Shown here one piece after another: positions 18,052-26,657 of a DNA stretch of 38,713 nucleotides. Position 1 is the first letter of the stretch. Each line of letters opens with the position of its first letter. The DNA is from Bacteroidales bacterium. Its GTDB lineage: Bacteria; Bacteroidota; Bacteroidia; Bacteroidales; F082. The stretch lies in NCBI GenBank assembly GCA_900769945.1, contig CAAGIO010000018.1, positions 1 to 38,713 on the forward strand, given 5' to 3'. The notes below the pieces were generated by a model. That model searched no databases, was not told the DNA's origin, and saw only the letters and a list, made by a program, of their open reading frames with translations. The translations under genes and the position numbers were made by a program.

Positions 18052-18126
18052 AAAAAAATAAAAGCCAAGTGGGAGATAGATAAAATTGTTAGTGACATTT
18101 AGCAGTGTGAGAAGGATTGTAAAGGA

Positions 18127-18145
18127 CTTCCATTGAGAATGGAAG
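18127..18145 (-). terminator. hairpin 3' of the efflux/two-component operon
   Basis: An 8-bp stem (CTTCCATT at 18127-18134, AATGGAAG at 18138-18145) with a 3-base loop lies about 37 bases past the response-regulator stop on the minus strand. The following bases are not a clean T run, so it may be a terminator or a transcript-end stabiliser. Confidence 0.45.
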
Positions 18146-18156
18146 GTTGGTATCTA

Positions 18157-18166
18157 CCCCCCCCCC
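18157..18166. repeat. C10/G10 homopolymer tract
   Basis: Ten consecutive C on the plus strand lie 15 bases past the stop of the response-regulator gene and just before its 3' hairpin. It is the only such G/C run noticed in the window. Confidence 0.9.
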
Positions 18167-18181
18167 TTGGCTTGCGGACCT

Positions 18182-18943
18182 TTATGCAGAATACCACGCC
18201 TTAAATTCAGCGACGCGGGCTTTGCTTACAATTACTCTTTCAGGTGTCGGCACCTCCATGTTCAGCGAAATCTTGTTCCCGAACCATAATGTGACGTCTT
18301 TGATAGAATCGTGCGACACTATAAACTGTCTGTTCGCACGAAAGAACAATGTTGGGTCAAGTTGATGATAGACCTCATCAAGATTCTGAGACAAGGAATA
18401 ACTCTTGTTACTTTTGAGAACAACTTTCGTCAGTTTGTCACAGATACAGATATAGGCGATTTCGTTAACTGAGACAGGAACAAGTTTATCTCTTTCTGGT
18501 ATCAAGAAATATGATTTATACTTCTTGGCAGAACCTTTGATTTGCGTTGCAAAGATACGAAAAAAACTAGAAAAGTCAAGGGTATTTGTGATTTTTTTAA
18601 ATTTTTTTATAGCGCATTGTAAATCATCTTTTATTATCGGTTTAAGGAGGTAGTCGATGCTGTTTACCTTAAATGCCTTGATGGCATATTCATCGTATGC
18701 GGTAGTAAAAATGACGGGGCATTTCACTTCTACCCTTTCAAATATGGAGAAAGTGGAGCCATCGGCGAGATGGATATCGGCAAAAACGAGGTCGATGTCG
18801 TGGTTCGATTGGAGGAACAGCACGCTATCTTCAACGGTCTGCAGCACACCAACGACTTCTATTTCCGGTTCCACTTCGGCGAGCAGCATTTTTAGAGATT
18901 CAGCTGCTATTTTCTCATCTTCTATTATAAGAGACCTTATCAT
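18182..18943 (-). CDS. LytTR-type response regulator
   Basis: 253 residues. The receiver domain (about 1-120) has the acidic pair in IIEDE, the phospho-acceptor Asp at about 56 in LVFADIHLADG, the Thr/Ala of FTTAYDEYA and the Lys of YLLKPI. The LytTR DNA-binding domain covers about 145-250 (VSVNEIAYICICDKLTKVVL, FFRANRQFIVSHDSI). It overlaps the kinase gene by 4 bases (ATGA), so the two are translationally coupled and form a LytS/LytR-like pair. It is the last gene of the tolC operon, so the pair may sense conditions met by the efflux pump and control its expression. Target sites were not identified. Confidence 0.92.
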   Translation of the reverse strand: MIRSLIIEDEKIAAESLKMLLAEVEPEIEVVGVLQTVEDSVLFLQSNHDIDLVFADIHLADGSTFSIFERVEVKCPVIFTTAYDEYAIKAFKVNSIDYLLKPIIKDDLQCAIKKFKKITNTLDFSSFFRIFATQIKGSAKKYKSYFLIPERDKLVPVSVNEIAYICICDKLTKVVLKSNKSYSLSQNLDEVYHQLDPTLFFRANRQFIVSHDSIKDVTLWFGNKISLNMEVPTPERVIVSKARVAEFKAWYSA

Positions 18944-20031
18944 TTCTTGTTTAAAATTAATTCAACTTTAAAAGTGTTATCAGACAACGACACCAAGATG
19001 GAGCGGTCCCATTTGAGTTCATAGCGTTCAGAAAGGTTAGCGAGGCCGATGCCGTTGCCGATTTCCGCATCGATTTTTTTATTTATCACATTACTCACGG
19101 AGACGCTCATATTATCTATATTGGAGATGATGTCGATGACGAGGTGTTGTCTATCGCTTATCACGTTATGTTTGATAGCGTTTTCTACCAGCACTTGGAG
19201 GCTTAGCGGTAGAATCTCGTATTCAAGCATACTGTCATCGATATCAAAGTTCACCTTCAGGTTATCTCCATATCTTATTTCCATAAGGTTACAATAGGAG
19301 TAGGTGAAGTCGAGTTCTTCCCTTAGAGTCACCACCTCCTGATTATTAAGTGTATATCGAAGCACTTTTGATAGTTCTTGTAGATATTTCTGTGCTTTAT
19401 CCTTATCGATAGCGATAAGGCCTTGGAGAGTGTTGAGGCAGTTGAAGATGAAATGCGGGTTCATCTGGTTTTTCAGCACCTCGAATCGCGACCTGATGTT
19501 TTCGGCGGCGAGCATCTCATTTTCGACGGCTATTTTCTTCTTCTTGTTATTCAGCACCATTATCTGCCAAGAGAATGTCACTATCGCCATTGCGAACAAG
19601 TCGCGGAAGAATCCATCTGTAAGCATCCTGACGAAGCGGTGGGACAGTCGTTTTGAGAAATCCCAGTCGTTGATGACCCCATGTCGCATAAGTGTCATAG
19701 AGAAGCTCAGCAATATTGTGATTACGACGCCAACGATGACGACTACAACGACTTTAGCCTTATTATTCAAGGCTTTTATTCTATACACCGAGCTATTCAG
19801 CATATAAAGGATAAAAGAGAGCACCGCCACATATAAGGTGTTGATGAGGAAGCCTGATACATGAAATGGAGGCTTACGGTAGTTTGGGTCGTGCATAAAC
19901 ATTATTCCGTCACCGAACCAGAAGCTCAGGAATATCGCCACGTTCATACTCAGGCTGATAATCACCGAGAGGGCGGCGAGTTTGTCGAGGCTAATAATTT
20001 TATTATTAGAATTTTTCATAACATCACTCAT
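18940..20031 (-). CDS. LytS-type sensor histidine kinase (His_kinase family)
   Basis: 363 residues. Four hydrophobic segments (about 20-40, 58-78, 92-115, 140-160) have only short loops between them and no large sensor domain. The His_kinase motif NQMNPHFIFNCLNTLQGLIA places the phospho-His at about 193. The N-box is LQVLVENAIKHN (about 275-288) and the G-box is GNGIGLANL. It overlaps the permease gene by 8 bases and the response-regulator gene by 4. The ATG at 20031 or that at 20019 could be the start. It probably senses membrane-level change and phosphorylates the adjacent LytTR regulator. Confidence 0.92.
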   Translation of the reverse strand: MSDVMKNSNNKIISLDKLAALSVIISLSMNVAIFLSFWFGDGIMFMHDPNYRKPPFHVSGFLINTLYVAVLSFILYMLNSSVYRIKALNNKAKVVVVVIVGVVITILLSFSMTLMRHGVINDWDFSKRLSHRFVRMLTDGFFRDLFAMAIVTFSWQIMVLNNKKKKIAVENEMLAAENIRSRFEVLKNQMNPHFIFNCLNTLQGLIAIDKDKAQKYLQELSKVLRYTLNNQEVVTLREELDFTYSYCNLMEIRYGDNLKVNFDIDDSMLEYEILPLSLQVLVENAIKHNVISDRQHLVIDIISNIDNMSVSVSNVINKKIDAEIGNGIGLANLSERYELKWDRSILVSLSDNTFKVELILNKK

Positions 20032-21244
20032 ATCTAAGGGCGTTAATTGGGTCGAGGGAGGCGGCTTTCTTTGCGGGATACCATCCGAAGAAGATGCCTG
20101 TTGCGGCGCAGACGACGAACGAGAGCACCACAGCCTTTGTGCTTACGATGAAGGGCCAGCCTTGGAACACCGACAGCGCGTACGATATTGCGACACCGAG
20201 AAGAATCCCCATGATACCTCCTATGATGCTCAAGATAACGCTCTCACATAAAAACTGCATAAGTATGCTTTTATTGTGTGCGCCTATCGACATTCTCAGT
20301 CCGATTTCCTTTGTGCGTTCAGTGACAGTGACATACATTATGTTCATAATGCCTATTCCGCCTACGATGAGGGAGATGGCGGCGATAGCAGTCAGCAGTG
20401 TTGTCATGAGGCCGGATATTGAGGACATCATCTCAAGCATCTCGGCTTGGGTGCGCACCTCGAAGTCATCGGCGGCGCCTTCTTTTATCTTATGCGCTCC
20501 TCGCAACATCGTCTCTATCTCTTCAACTGCCTTATCTGTATATTCTTCCGACACTGCGGAGGCCATTATCATGTGGACATAATCGATGCCAAGCATACGT
20601 TTCTGCACGGTGGTATAGGGCATCAGTAGGATGTCGTCTTGGTCTTCACCCATCTGGTTCTCGCCTTTCGGCTTCAGGGTGCCAACGACCTTCACGGGCA
20701 TGTTCCTGACACGTATCGTCTGTCCCACGGGGTCCACGCCCTCATCGAAGAGCTCTTCCACTATGGTCTGCCCTATCACAGCCACCTTGGCATACTTCTT
20801 AATATCCTCATCGGTAAAGCAGGAGCCGGAGGCGAGCTCGAACTTGCGTATTGTCAGCAGATCGGTGTTTCCGCCCATCACTGTACCCGACCAGTTGTAG
20901 TTCCCGTTGATAATCTGCCCGCTCGCGTTGAACACGGGGCTAACTGCGGAGATGTATCTCGCATTATCAGCGAGCATGTCCACATCTTTCAGCTTAAGGG
21001 TCTGAACATTGTCGCGGCCTGTCGAGACGCCATGGTCACGCATCCTCGCACGCATCACCATGATGAGGTTGGTGCCCATAGACGACACTTGGTTGTTGAT
21101 GCTCTGCTGTGAGCTCTCGCCCACTCCCACCATGGTCACCACCGAGGCTATACCGATGACAATGCCAAGCATAGTGAGCATAGCGCGCATCTTATTACGT
21201 AGCAGCGACTTATAAGCTATTTTAAACAGATTCCAGATATTCAT
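20024..21244 (-). CDS. MacB/FtsX-type ABC transporter permease
   Basis: 406 residues from ATG 21244; an upstream in-frame ATG at 21340 would run into the ATPase gene and was rejected. One N-terminal helix follows MNIWNLFKIAYKSLLRNKMR. A large periplasmic MacB_PCD domain (about 45-265) comes next, then an FtsX domain with three helices (GLMTTLLTAIAAISLIVGGI; SVILSIIGGIMGILLGVAIS; AVVLSFVVCAATGIFFGWYP). In this family the ATPase is either fused or separate; here it is separate. Such transporters do not carry substrates through the membrane; they drive export from the periplasm through the TolC partner. Confidence 0.93.
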   Translation of the reverse strand: MNIWNLFKIAYKSLLRNKMRAMLTMLGIVIGIASVVTMVGVGESSQQSINNQVSSMGTNLIMVMRARMRDHGVSTGRDNVQTLKLKDVDMLADNARYISAVSPVFNASGQIINGNYNWSGTVMGGNTDLLTIRKFELASGSCFTDEDIKKYAKVAVIGQTIVEELFDEGVDPVGQTIRVRNMPVKVVGTLKPKGENQMGEDQDDILLMPYTTVQKRMLGIDYVHMIMASAVSEEYTDKAVEEIETMLRGAHKIKEGAADDFEVRTQAEMLEMMSSISGLMTTLLTAIAAISLIVGGIGIMNIMYVTVTERTKEIGLRMSIGAHNKSILMQFLCESVILSIIGGIMGILLGVAISYALSVFQGWPFIVSTKAVVLSFVVCAATGIFFGWYPAKKAASLDPINALRYE

Positions 21245-21272
21245 AACAAGAGATTTTACATTAAACAAAACA

Positions 21273-22031
21273 TTACCATTCGTCAGTATCATCAGGCATC
21301 TCTTCGATAGCCTGTTTCGCTGATTTGGGTGACACGGCATTATCGCTCATCACATGGCCGTCGCGAAGCATGATGACACGTTTGGTGAACGAGGCGATAT
21401 CGCTCTCATGGGTAACGAAGGTTATTGTCTTGCCCTCCTCGTTCAGCTTCTGGAACAGCGACATTATCTCGAACGACGTCCTTGTGTCGAGGTTTCCCGT
21501 TGCCTCGTCAGCGAGAATGATGACGGGGTCGTTGACGATGGCTCTTGCGATGGCGACACGTTGTTGCTGGCCGCCGGACAGCTGGTTAGGCAGGTGCAAC
21601 ATACGTTCGGCGAGGCCTACCATCTCGAGGGCGTGCTCGGCTCTTTCCCTGCGTTCACGTGCGGGCACCGAGGGGTTATAGAGCAGCGGCAGCTCTACGT
21701 TCTCTATCGCCGTCGTGCGCGGAAGGAGGTTATACGATTGGAAGACGAAGCCTATCTTACGGTTCCTGATGTCAGCGAGCTGGTTCTTATTCAGCTGGCT
21801 CACGGGGGTGTTATCAAGGAGATACTCACCTGAGGTGGGGCGGTCGAGGCAGCCCAAGATATTGAGCAGTGTTGACTTGCCGCTGCCGCTGGAGCCCATG
21901 ATGCTGACAAACTCGCCTTTATGAATCTCGAACGACACACCTTTCAGCGCGCTCACTTCGAGGTCACCGACTTTAAAGACGCGGCGCAGCGACTTGATTT
22001 TCAGAATAGCGTTATCCATCTCCATCATCAT
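21273..22031 (-). CDS. ABC transporter ATPase, MacB/LolD type
   Basis: 252 residues. Walker A is GSSGSGKST (46-54), Q-loop VFQSYNLLP, signature LSGGQQQRVA (151-160), Walker B IILADEAT with the catalytic Glu at about 176, and the switch His is in FVTHESD. Four possible ATG starts (22031, 22028, 22025, 22019) overlap the end of macA; which is used cannot be decided. The C-terminal tail (about 232-252) is extended and acidic. It energises the FtsX-type permease encoded next. Confidence 0.94.
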   Translation of the reverse strand: MMMEMDNAILKIKSLRRVFKVGDLEVSALKGVSFEIHKGEFVSIMGSSGSGKSTLLNILGCLDRPTSGEYLLDNTPVSQLNKNQLADIRNRKIGFVFQSYNLLPRTTAIENVELPLLYNPSVPARERRERAEHALEMVGLAERMLHLPNQLSGGQQQRVAIARAIVNDPVIILADEATGNLDTRTSFEIMSLFQKLNEEGKTITFVTHESDIASFTKRVIMLRDGHVMSDNAVSPKSAKQAIEEMPDDTDEW

Positions 22032-23308
22032 TTGTTTTGAGTGCCTGCAGATGTGCGGCCGTTACCGTTGTTACCTTGGCGGCGGTTCGGCGGTGTAGGC
22101 ATGAACGGGTTGTTACCCACCTTACCATTATCTTTCGGCTTAGCTTGGAAAGATGCCGACAGCACTATGGAGTCGCCTGCTTCCAGTCCGCGTTCCACTA
22201 TTTTATAGACGCCGTCACCCATGCCTGTAGAGACGGGGCGAGGAGACATCATGCCGTTGTTCATCACCCACACTGTCGTCTGCGGCGTTGATTGTGGGCG
22301 GGCACCCATGCCGGGGCGTGGGCCTTGTGGGCGTGAGTTGGGGCCAGCCTTATCGGGGCGAGGAGCGTCTTTCATCATCGAGGCGAGGACCCTCTCATCA
22401 GGGGTGAAGGATATGGCTTCCGACGGGATGGCTATCCCCGTCTGCTCCTCCGTCACTATGGTCACCGAGGCGGTCATGCCCGGGAAAAGCTTCAACTCGT
22501 TGTTTTGTGCCGTGATGATAACAGTGTATGTCACAACGTTATTTGTCGTTGTAGGAGCAAGCCTTATCTGTTCCACCTCGCCGATGAAGACATCATCAAC
22601 GTATGCGTCAACAGTGAATGTCACCTTCTGGCCTTCTTTCACCTGTCCTATATCAGCCTCATCGACGTCGGCCTCCACCTTCATCTTGGTGAGGTCGTTA
22701 GCTATTTTAAATAAGGTAGGGGTGCTGTATGATGCCGCCACTGTCTGTCCCACCTCCACCTCTCTTGACAGAATCACTCCGTCGATGGGCGAATAAATCT
22801 CCGCATATCCGAGGTTCACCTTTGCCTTATCAAGGTTTGACTTAGCGTTAAGCAGTGATGTCTCCGCCTTGACAAGGCTGTTGCGTGCCTCATCATACGA
22901 GACGAGGGTAGCGGCTTTCGCATCATAAAGCTGCTTTGTCCTTTCATAACTCGTCCTAACGTATTCAAGTTCGCTCTCTGCGCTACGCACGGTCGCCTCC
23001 GCCTGACGCACATTCTCAAGAAGGTTCGACTTATCAAGTTCGGCGAGAATCTGTCCTTTGGAGACGACGCTATTGAAATCAACGAAAATCTTTGAAATCT
23101 CACCCGACACCTGTGTTCCGACCTCCACTTCCTCAAGAGGCTCTATGGTGCCCGTGGCAGTCACGGTATTCTCAATAGTGTGTTCCCCAACGACATGAGT
23201 CCTGACCACAAGCTCCTCCGATTTCCCGTTAAAGACGATGGCACACAACACTGCCGCGACAACAATGAACGACACGGCGAAAATGATAATTTTTGTTCTC
23301 TTTTTCAT
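22028..23308 (-). CDS. MacA-like periplasmic adaptor (RND/MFP family)
   Basis: 426 residues. A membrane anchor (about 5-26) is followed by a barrel-sandwich half (VTATGTIEPLEEVEVGTQVS), a long helical hairpin (about 95-165), the second lipoyl half (YSPIDGVILSREVEVGQTV) and beta-barrel strands to about 300. The adaptor bridges the inner-membrane transporter to TolC. The C-terminal part is unusual: a low-complexity Pro/Arg/Gly segment (about 310-355) and a Gly/Asn/Arg-rich tail interrupt or follow the membrane-proximal domain. Such tails are seen in several Bacteroidota adaptors. It overlaps the ATPase gene by 4 bases. Confidence 0.92.
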   Translation of the reverse strand: MKKRTKIIIFAVSFIVVAAVLCAIVFNGKSEELVVRTHVVGEHTIENTVTATGTIEPLEEVEVGTQVSGEISKIFVDFNSVVSKGQILAELDKSNLLENVRQAEATVRSAESELEYVRTSYERTKQLYDAKAATLVSYDEARNSLVKAETSLLNAKSNLDKAKVNLGYAEIYSPIDGVILSREVEVGQTVAASYSTPTLFKIANDLTKMKVEADVDEADIGQVKEGQKVTFTVDAYVDDVFIGEVEQIRLAPTTTNNVVTYTVIITAQNNELKLFPGMTASVTIVTEEQTGIAIPSEAISFTPDERVLASMMKDAPRPDKAGPNSRPQGPRPGMGARPQSTPQTTVWVMNNGMMSPRPVSTGMGDGVYKIVERGLEAGDSIVLSASFQAKPKDNGKVGNNPFMPTPPNRRQGNNGNGRTSAGTQNK

Positions 23309-23318
23309 ATTATTAGAT

Positions 23319-24629
23319 TTACATTGTTACACCATTACCCATATACACGTCAAGGATTTTCCTCTCAAGGATGAAAGAATACTTGGCTTGAATATATTTA
23401 TTTAAAGCATTAAGATAGTTGTTCTGCTGTTGAAGAAGCTCCACTGCTGTGATAGAGCCAAAGAGGAAACGGGAGTTATACGCCTCAAACGATTTCAAAT
23501 AGGCGTCTTTCGATTGTGAGGAGACCACGAAAGAGTTGTACGCCGACACCACGTTCTGGTATTCCTGTGCCACGGTTTGACGCAGGGAGAGGGCGTTTCT
23601 TTCATAATCGAGTTGAGACTGTTGCAAAGACAGCTCGCTCTGTTTCGTTTTGATACGGTTTGCGCCCCTACTATAGATAGGGATGTTCAGTGACACGCCC
23701 ACATTCTGGCTGAAACGCTCGCCGAGTTGTGTGCCGAAGTCTGTGAATCCATCATGTCCGGTGTTGAGGCCAGCGTTAAGGTTAAGGGACGGCAGTTGGG
23801 CGGCTTTCGCTATCCTAAGAGACTTCTGGGCTATCTCAATATCATAGCCGCTGATTTTCAGGTCGGGGGAATAAGCTACAGAGCGTTCAACTGCCTCATT
23901 CATAGGAGGGAGGAGAGCCATCTCATTAATAGCCGAGGTGTCGGGATACACTATGGCGAGGTTCAGCTCCGGTTCCATCGAGAGAAGCACCTTCAGATTA
24001 AGGAGGCTGTTATCGATAGAAATCTGTGTATCGACCACATTATTAGTATCCGAGGCGTATTGGGCTACAAGGAGGAGGTAGTCGGACTCCACTATCGAGC
24101 CAGTCTCATACTTCGCGTAGCCTTGTTTCATCGCCTCGCGGCTGCTTTTCAGAACGGATTTCTGATATTTCAGGAGCTCTTGGTTTCCCAGCACCGAGAG
24201 GAAGGCCTGCAAGATGTTTATTGAGAGGTTGTCGTCGAAGCGTGTCAGTTCGAGCTGCGACTGTTCGGTACGGAGGCTCTCCTGCTCTATGCTCACGTTA
24301 ATCTCGCCTCCATTATATATTGGCATTGAGGCGTTGATGCCCGCGCTTCCCGACATCGCGCCGCCCTTGGTGTTATGGGAATAGCCCTCGCTCACCGACA
24401 TGCTCACCGAGGGCAGCCTCTGCTTCTTCGTCTGTTCGAGACTCAGCTCCTGCGACTTGTGCGACAACTCCATCGTCTGTCTCTCATAATTGTTACTTAC
24501 CGCGTAGCGAAGACAGTCATCGAGGGTGAAGACGACAGTGTCAGCCACGTTATTCCCGTCATCAACTGCCGCCTGCGCAAAAAGCTCGCCGCTAAGCAGC
24601 ACCATTAGAATTAACAAGTATCTTTTCAT
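23319..24629 (-). CDS. TolC family outer-membrane efflux protein
   Basis: 436 residues with signal peptide MKRYLLILMVLLSGELFAQA. Two structural repeats of the TolC fold are visible, each with long amphipathic helices and a short strand. They open with DCLRYAVSNNYERQTMELSH (about 35-54) and, in the second half, with ERSVAYSPDLKISGYDIEIA. The trimer forms the outer-membrane channel of the tripartite pump. It is the first gene of the six-gene operon, with a -7 box 20 bases before its ATG. The exported substrate cannot be read from sequence; antimicrobial peptides, macrolides or lipoproteins are options known for related systems. Confidence 0.92.
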   Translation of the reverse strand: MKRYLLILMVLLSGELFAQAAVDDGNNVADTVVFTLDDCLRYAVSNNYERQTMELSHKSQELSLEQTKKQRLPSVSMSVSEGYSHNTKGGAMSGSAGINASMPIYNGGEINVSIEQESLRTEQSQLELTRFDDNLSINILQAFLSVLGNQELLKYQKSVLKSSREAMKQGYAKYETGSIVESDYLLLVAQYASDTNNVVDTQISIDNSLLNLKVLLSMEPELNLAIVYPDTSAINEMALLPPMNEAVERSVAYSPDLKISGYDIEIAQKSLRIAKAAQLPSLNLNAGLNTGHDGFTDFGTQLGERFSQNVGVSLNIPIYSRGANRIKTKQSELSLQQSQLDYERNALSLRQTVAQEYQNVVSAYNSFVVSSQSKDAYLKSFEAYNSRFLFGSITAVELLQQQNNYLNALNKYIQAKYSFILERKILDVYMGNGVTM

Positions 24630-24648
24630 ATTCTATGATTTTCTCCTG

Positions 24649-24656
24649 CAAAATTA
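24649..24656 (-). promoter_or_regulatory. Bacteroidota -7 box for the tolC-macAB-lytS/R operon
   Basis: CAAAATTA reads TAATTTTG on the minus strand, 20 bases before the tolC ATG. It is divergent from the divIC promoter 74 bases away. Confidence 0.6.
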
Positions 24657-24729
24657 TATTTACAAGAAAGATGGCGTAATACTCTTTCTTTCAAAATGGG
24701 AAAATTTATATTTCAAACGGAAAAAACAC

Positions 24730-24737
24730 TATTTTTG
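24730..24737 (+). promoter_or_regulatory. Bacteroidota -7 box for divIC
   Basis: TATTTTTG matches TAnnTTTG; the ATG at 24749 follows after only 11 bases, so the leader is very short. Confidence 0.65.
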
Positions 24738-24748
24738 CAAAAAAACTC

Positions 24749-25042
24749 ATGAAGATAAAAAACATCTTAAGGAAGTTCTCAAACAAATACGTGATAGCGA
24801 CGCTTGTGTTCGTTGCTGTAATAGTGTTTATCGACCAGTACAATGTGTTCGAGCAAGGTAAGAGCATACGCAAGCTGCGCAAGATGAAGAAGCAGGAAGA
24901 GAATTACAACTATGAGATAAAGAAGCAGGAAGACACAATAGAGATGCTATATAAAGACAGCCTATTGATGGAGAAGGTGGCACGCGAGAAATATATGATG
25001 AAGCGCGACAACGAGGTGATTTACGTCTTAGAACAGAGATAG
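24749..25042 (+). CDS. Septum formation initiator FtsB/DivIC family
   Basis: 97 residues, the usual size for the family. One N-terminal membrane helix (about 14-30, YVIATLVFVAVIVFIDQYNV) is followed by a coiled coil rich in Lys/Glu/Gln (about 38-75) and the conserved DivIC tail MEKVAREKYMMKRDNEVIYV. FtsB/DivIC links FtsL and FtsQ in the divisome and helps activate septal peptidoglycan synthesis. The stop lies inside the 3' end of the convergent sialidase gene, overlapping by 15 bases. Confidence 0.9.
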   Translation: MKIKNILRKFSNKYVIATLVFVAVIVFIDQYNVFEQGKSIRKLRKMKKQEENYNYEIKKQEDTIEMLYKDSLLMEKVAREKYMMKRDNEVIYVLEQR

Positions 25043-26122
25043 GTAGTCGAAGCTGAAGCGATAGAAAACCATCTCATATCCTTCATCTTCCTCGTACGCT
25101 TCCTCAACATAGAGACCTATGGTGTTATCTGGCAGCACGCACAAGGAGGAGTATGCCGACCAATAAGGCACTATCAGCTTGTTATAGCTCCATGTTTTCC
25201 CTTCATCTTCAGAGACATACACTCTCACATCTCTACGGCTGTCGCCACTTGGCAGCGAATGTAGGAGCACGTCGCCATACCTTATTATATCGCCGTTACA
25301 AGCGGGAGCACTCAGGTCGGTCCATTCTTGGGGTTCGCCCCATGTGACGCCGCCATCGTGAGAGATATTATACCAGCGGTTGCCCGTGCGCCTGATACTC
25401 ATAAGGATATCGCCGTTTTTCAGCTCCACCACCTTTGCCTCGTCGCCACCATAGGAAGCACGGCCTGACACGTTCCAAGTGGCACCATTATCATCGGAAT
25501 AGACCACATAATTCGACGCGACCCAGTCGGCCGACTCACGCACCGCCGCCACAAACATTATTCGTCCGTTGCTCGTCAGCAATCCGTTGCCCGAGGCGCA
25601 GAACGAGCTGCGCCACCCGCGCCTGACCGGGTCAGCACACCCTTCCCCATAGATGAAGTGCGTGATGTCCTCTGGCTCCGACCATGTGCGCCCGCCGTCA
25701 AGACTCACCACCTTGTATGTGCGCAACGGATTCTCAGAGTTCGACTTCCAGAACCCCACTCCTCCTACAAAGACCGCAATAAGCCCGTTATCGTCGTTGG
25801 TATATGTCACCGCAGCATCTCCGAAACCCTTGTTATAACCCTGCCCCTCCGCCACCGTCAACGGCTCACTCCACGTCGCACCCTTGTCCTCACTGTACCT
25901 GCACACCACATCAATATCGTGAGGCAGGTCGATGTCATTGTATTTCCGCTTGTCAGTAAGCGTCACAAGAGTGCCGTCACGAGCAGTGATAACAGCCGGT
26001 ATCCTATAGTTCTGCGAACGATATTCTCCCGGACGAAACAAGGTAACGCGTTCATATACAACATCTTCACTACAACCACACAACAGCATCATACTTATGC
26101 AAACAAATATCAGCTTTTTCAT
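25028..26122 (-). CDS. Sialidase-family (GH33-like) lipoprotein
   Basis: 364 residues. The lipoprotein signal ends in LLCGC with the acylated Cys at 17. The YRIP motif (about 39-42) carries the first Arg of the sialidase triad. Five Asp-boxes of the S-x-D-x-G-x-T-W type are visible: SEDKGATW, SLDGGRTW, SDDNGATW, SHDGGVTW and SEDEGKTW, marking a six-bladed propeller. Exo-sialidases release sialic acid from host glycans; some relatives act on other sugars or on 2-keto acids. Surface anchoring fits foraging on mucin or milk glycans. No sialic-acid catabolism genes (nanA, nanE) are adjacent. It has its own divergent promoter and its 3' end overlaps divIC by 15 bases. Confidence 0.88.
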   Translation of the reverse strand: MKKLIFVCISMMLLCGCSEDVVYERVTLFRPGEYRSQNYRIPAVITARDGTLVTLTDKRKYNDIDLPHDIDVVCRYSEDKGATWSEPLTVAEGQGYNKGFGDAAVTYTNDDNGLIAVFVGGVGFWKSNSENPLRTYKVVSLDGGRTWSEPEDITHFIYGEGCADPVRRGWRSSFCASGNGLLTSNGRIMFVAAVRESADWVASNYVVYSDDNGATWNVSGRASYGGDEAKVVELKNGDILMSIRRTGNRWYNISHDGGVTWGEPQEWTDLSAPACNGDIIRYGDVLLHSLPSGDSRRDVRVYVSEDEGKTWSYNKLIVPYWSAYSSLCVLPDNTIGLYVEEAYEEDEGYEMVFYRFSFDYLSLF

Positions 26123-26140
26123 ATAAAAATATTAGAGCCA

Positions 26141-26148
26141 CAAATTTA
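26141..26148 (-). promoter_or_regulatory. Bacteroidota -7 box for the sialidase gene
   Basis: CAAATTTA reads TAAATTTG on the minus strand, 19 bases before the ATG at 26122. Confidence 0.6.
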
Positions 26149-26190
26149 AGATTTTTTTCTTCTTTTATCCCAAACAACAAAAAATATTTC

Positions 26191-26198
26191 TATTTTTG
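26191..26198 (+). promoter_or_regulatory. Bacteroidota -7 box for the Cys-rich repeat lipoprotein gene
   Basis: TATTTTTG matches TAnnTTTG, 40 bases before the ATG at 26238 and divergent from the sialidase promoter. Confidence 0.65.
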
Positions 26199-26237
26199 TT
26201 CCGTTTTTATTCAACTTAAATCAAACAAAATCATACT

Positions 26238-26657
26238 ATGAAAAAATTATTTTTAGCTTTAGGACTCGTCGCTTTTTTAGTTGCCTCATGCTGCAACAGT
26301 GGCGATAACGGTAAGAAAGAAGAATCTTGCTGCAAAGAGAAACAGCAGTGCGAACAGAAACACGAATGCAAGGACCATCAGGGCGACTGCAAGAAAGCTG
26401 AAGGTTGCAAGGACAATGCGCAGTGCGAGCAGAAGCAGGAATGCAAAGGCCATGAGGGCGAATGCAAGAAAGCCGAAGGTTGCTGCAAGGACAATGCGCA
26501 GTGCGAGCAGAAGCAGGATTGCAAAGGCCATGAGGGCGAATGCAAGAAAGCTGAAGGCTGCTGCAAGGACAAAGAGCAGTGCGAGCAGAAGCAGGATTGC
26601 AAAGGCCACGAGGGCGAATGCAAGAAAGCCGAAGGCTGCTGCAAGGACAATAAGTAG
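26238..26657 (+). CDS. Cys-rich tandem-repeat lipoprotein
   Basis: 139 residues. The signal MKKLFLALGLVAFLVASCC has a lipobox with the acylated Cys at 18. The mature part is four tandem units of about 26 residues beginning CCKDNAQCEQKQ and ending GECKKAEG; unit 2 has lost one of the paired Cys. Each unit has five Cys (four in unit 2), a His and many Lys/Glu, so metal or redox binding is possible, but no known family was recognised. The frame ends at TAG 26655. The same frame then continues for 19 codons with repeat-like residues (CKHKHECKGHEVGCNGHDD) before TGA 26715, so the stop looks like a nonsense change within an originally longer array. The reverse frame is open only because of the repeat. 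Confidence 0.8.
   Translation: MKKLFLALGLVAFLVASCCNSGDNGKKEESCCKEKQQCEQKHECKDHQGDCKKAEGCKDNAQCEQKQECKGHEGECKKAEGCCKDNAQCEQKQDCKGHEGECKKAEGCCKDKEQCEQKQDCKGHEGECKKAEGCCKDNK
26328..26654 (+). repeat. 78-bp in-frame tandem repeats in the Cys-rich gene
   Basis: About four copies of a 78-bp unit (one is 75 bp) differ by a few bases each. The last two full copies are nearly identical, which suggests recent duplication by slippage or recombination. A degenerate partial unit continues past the TAG to about 26714. Confidence 0.9.
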
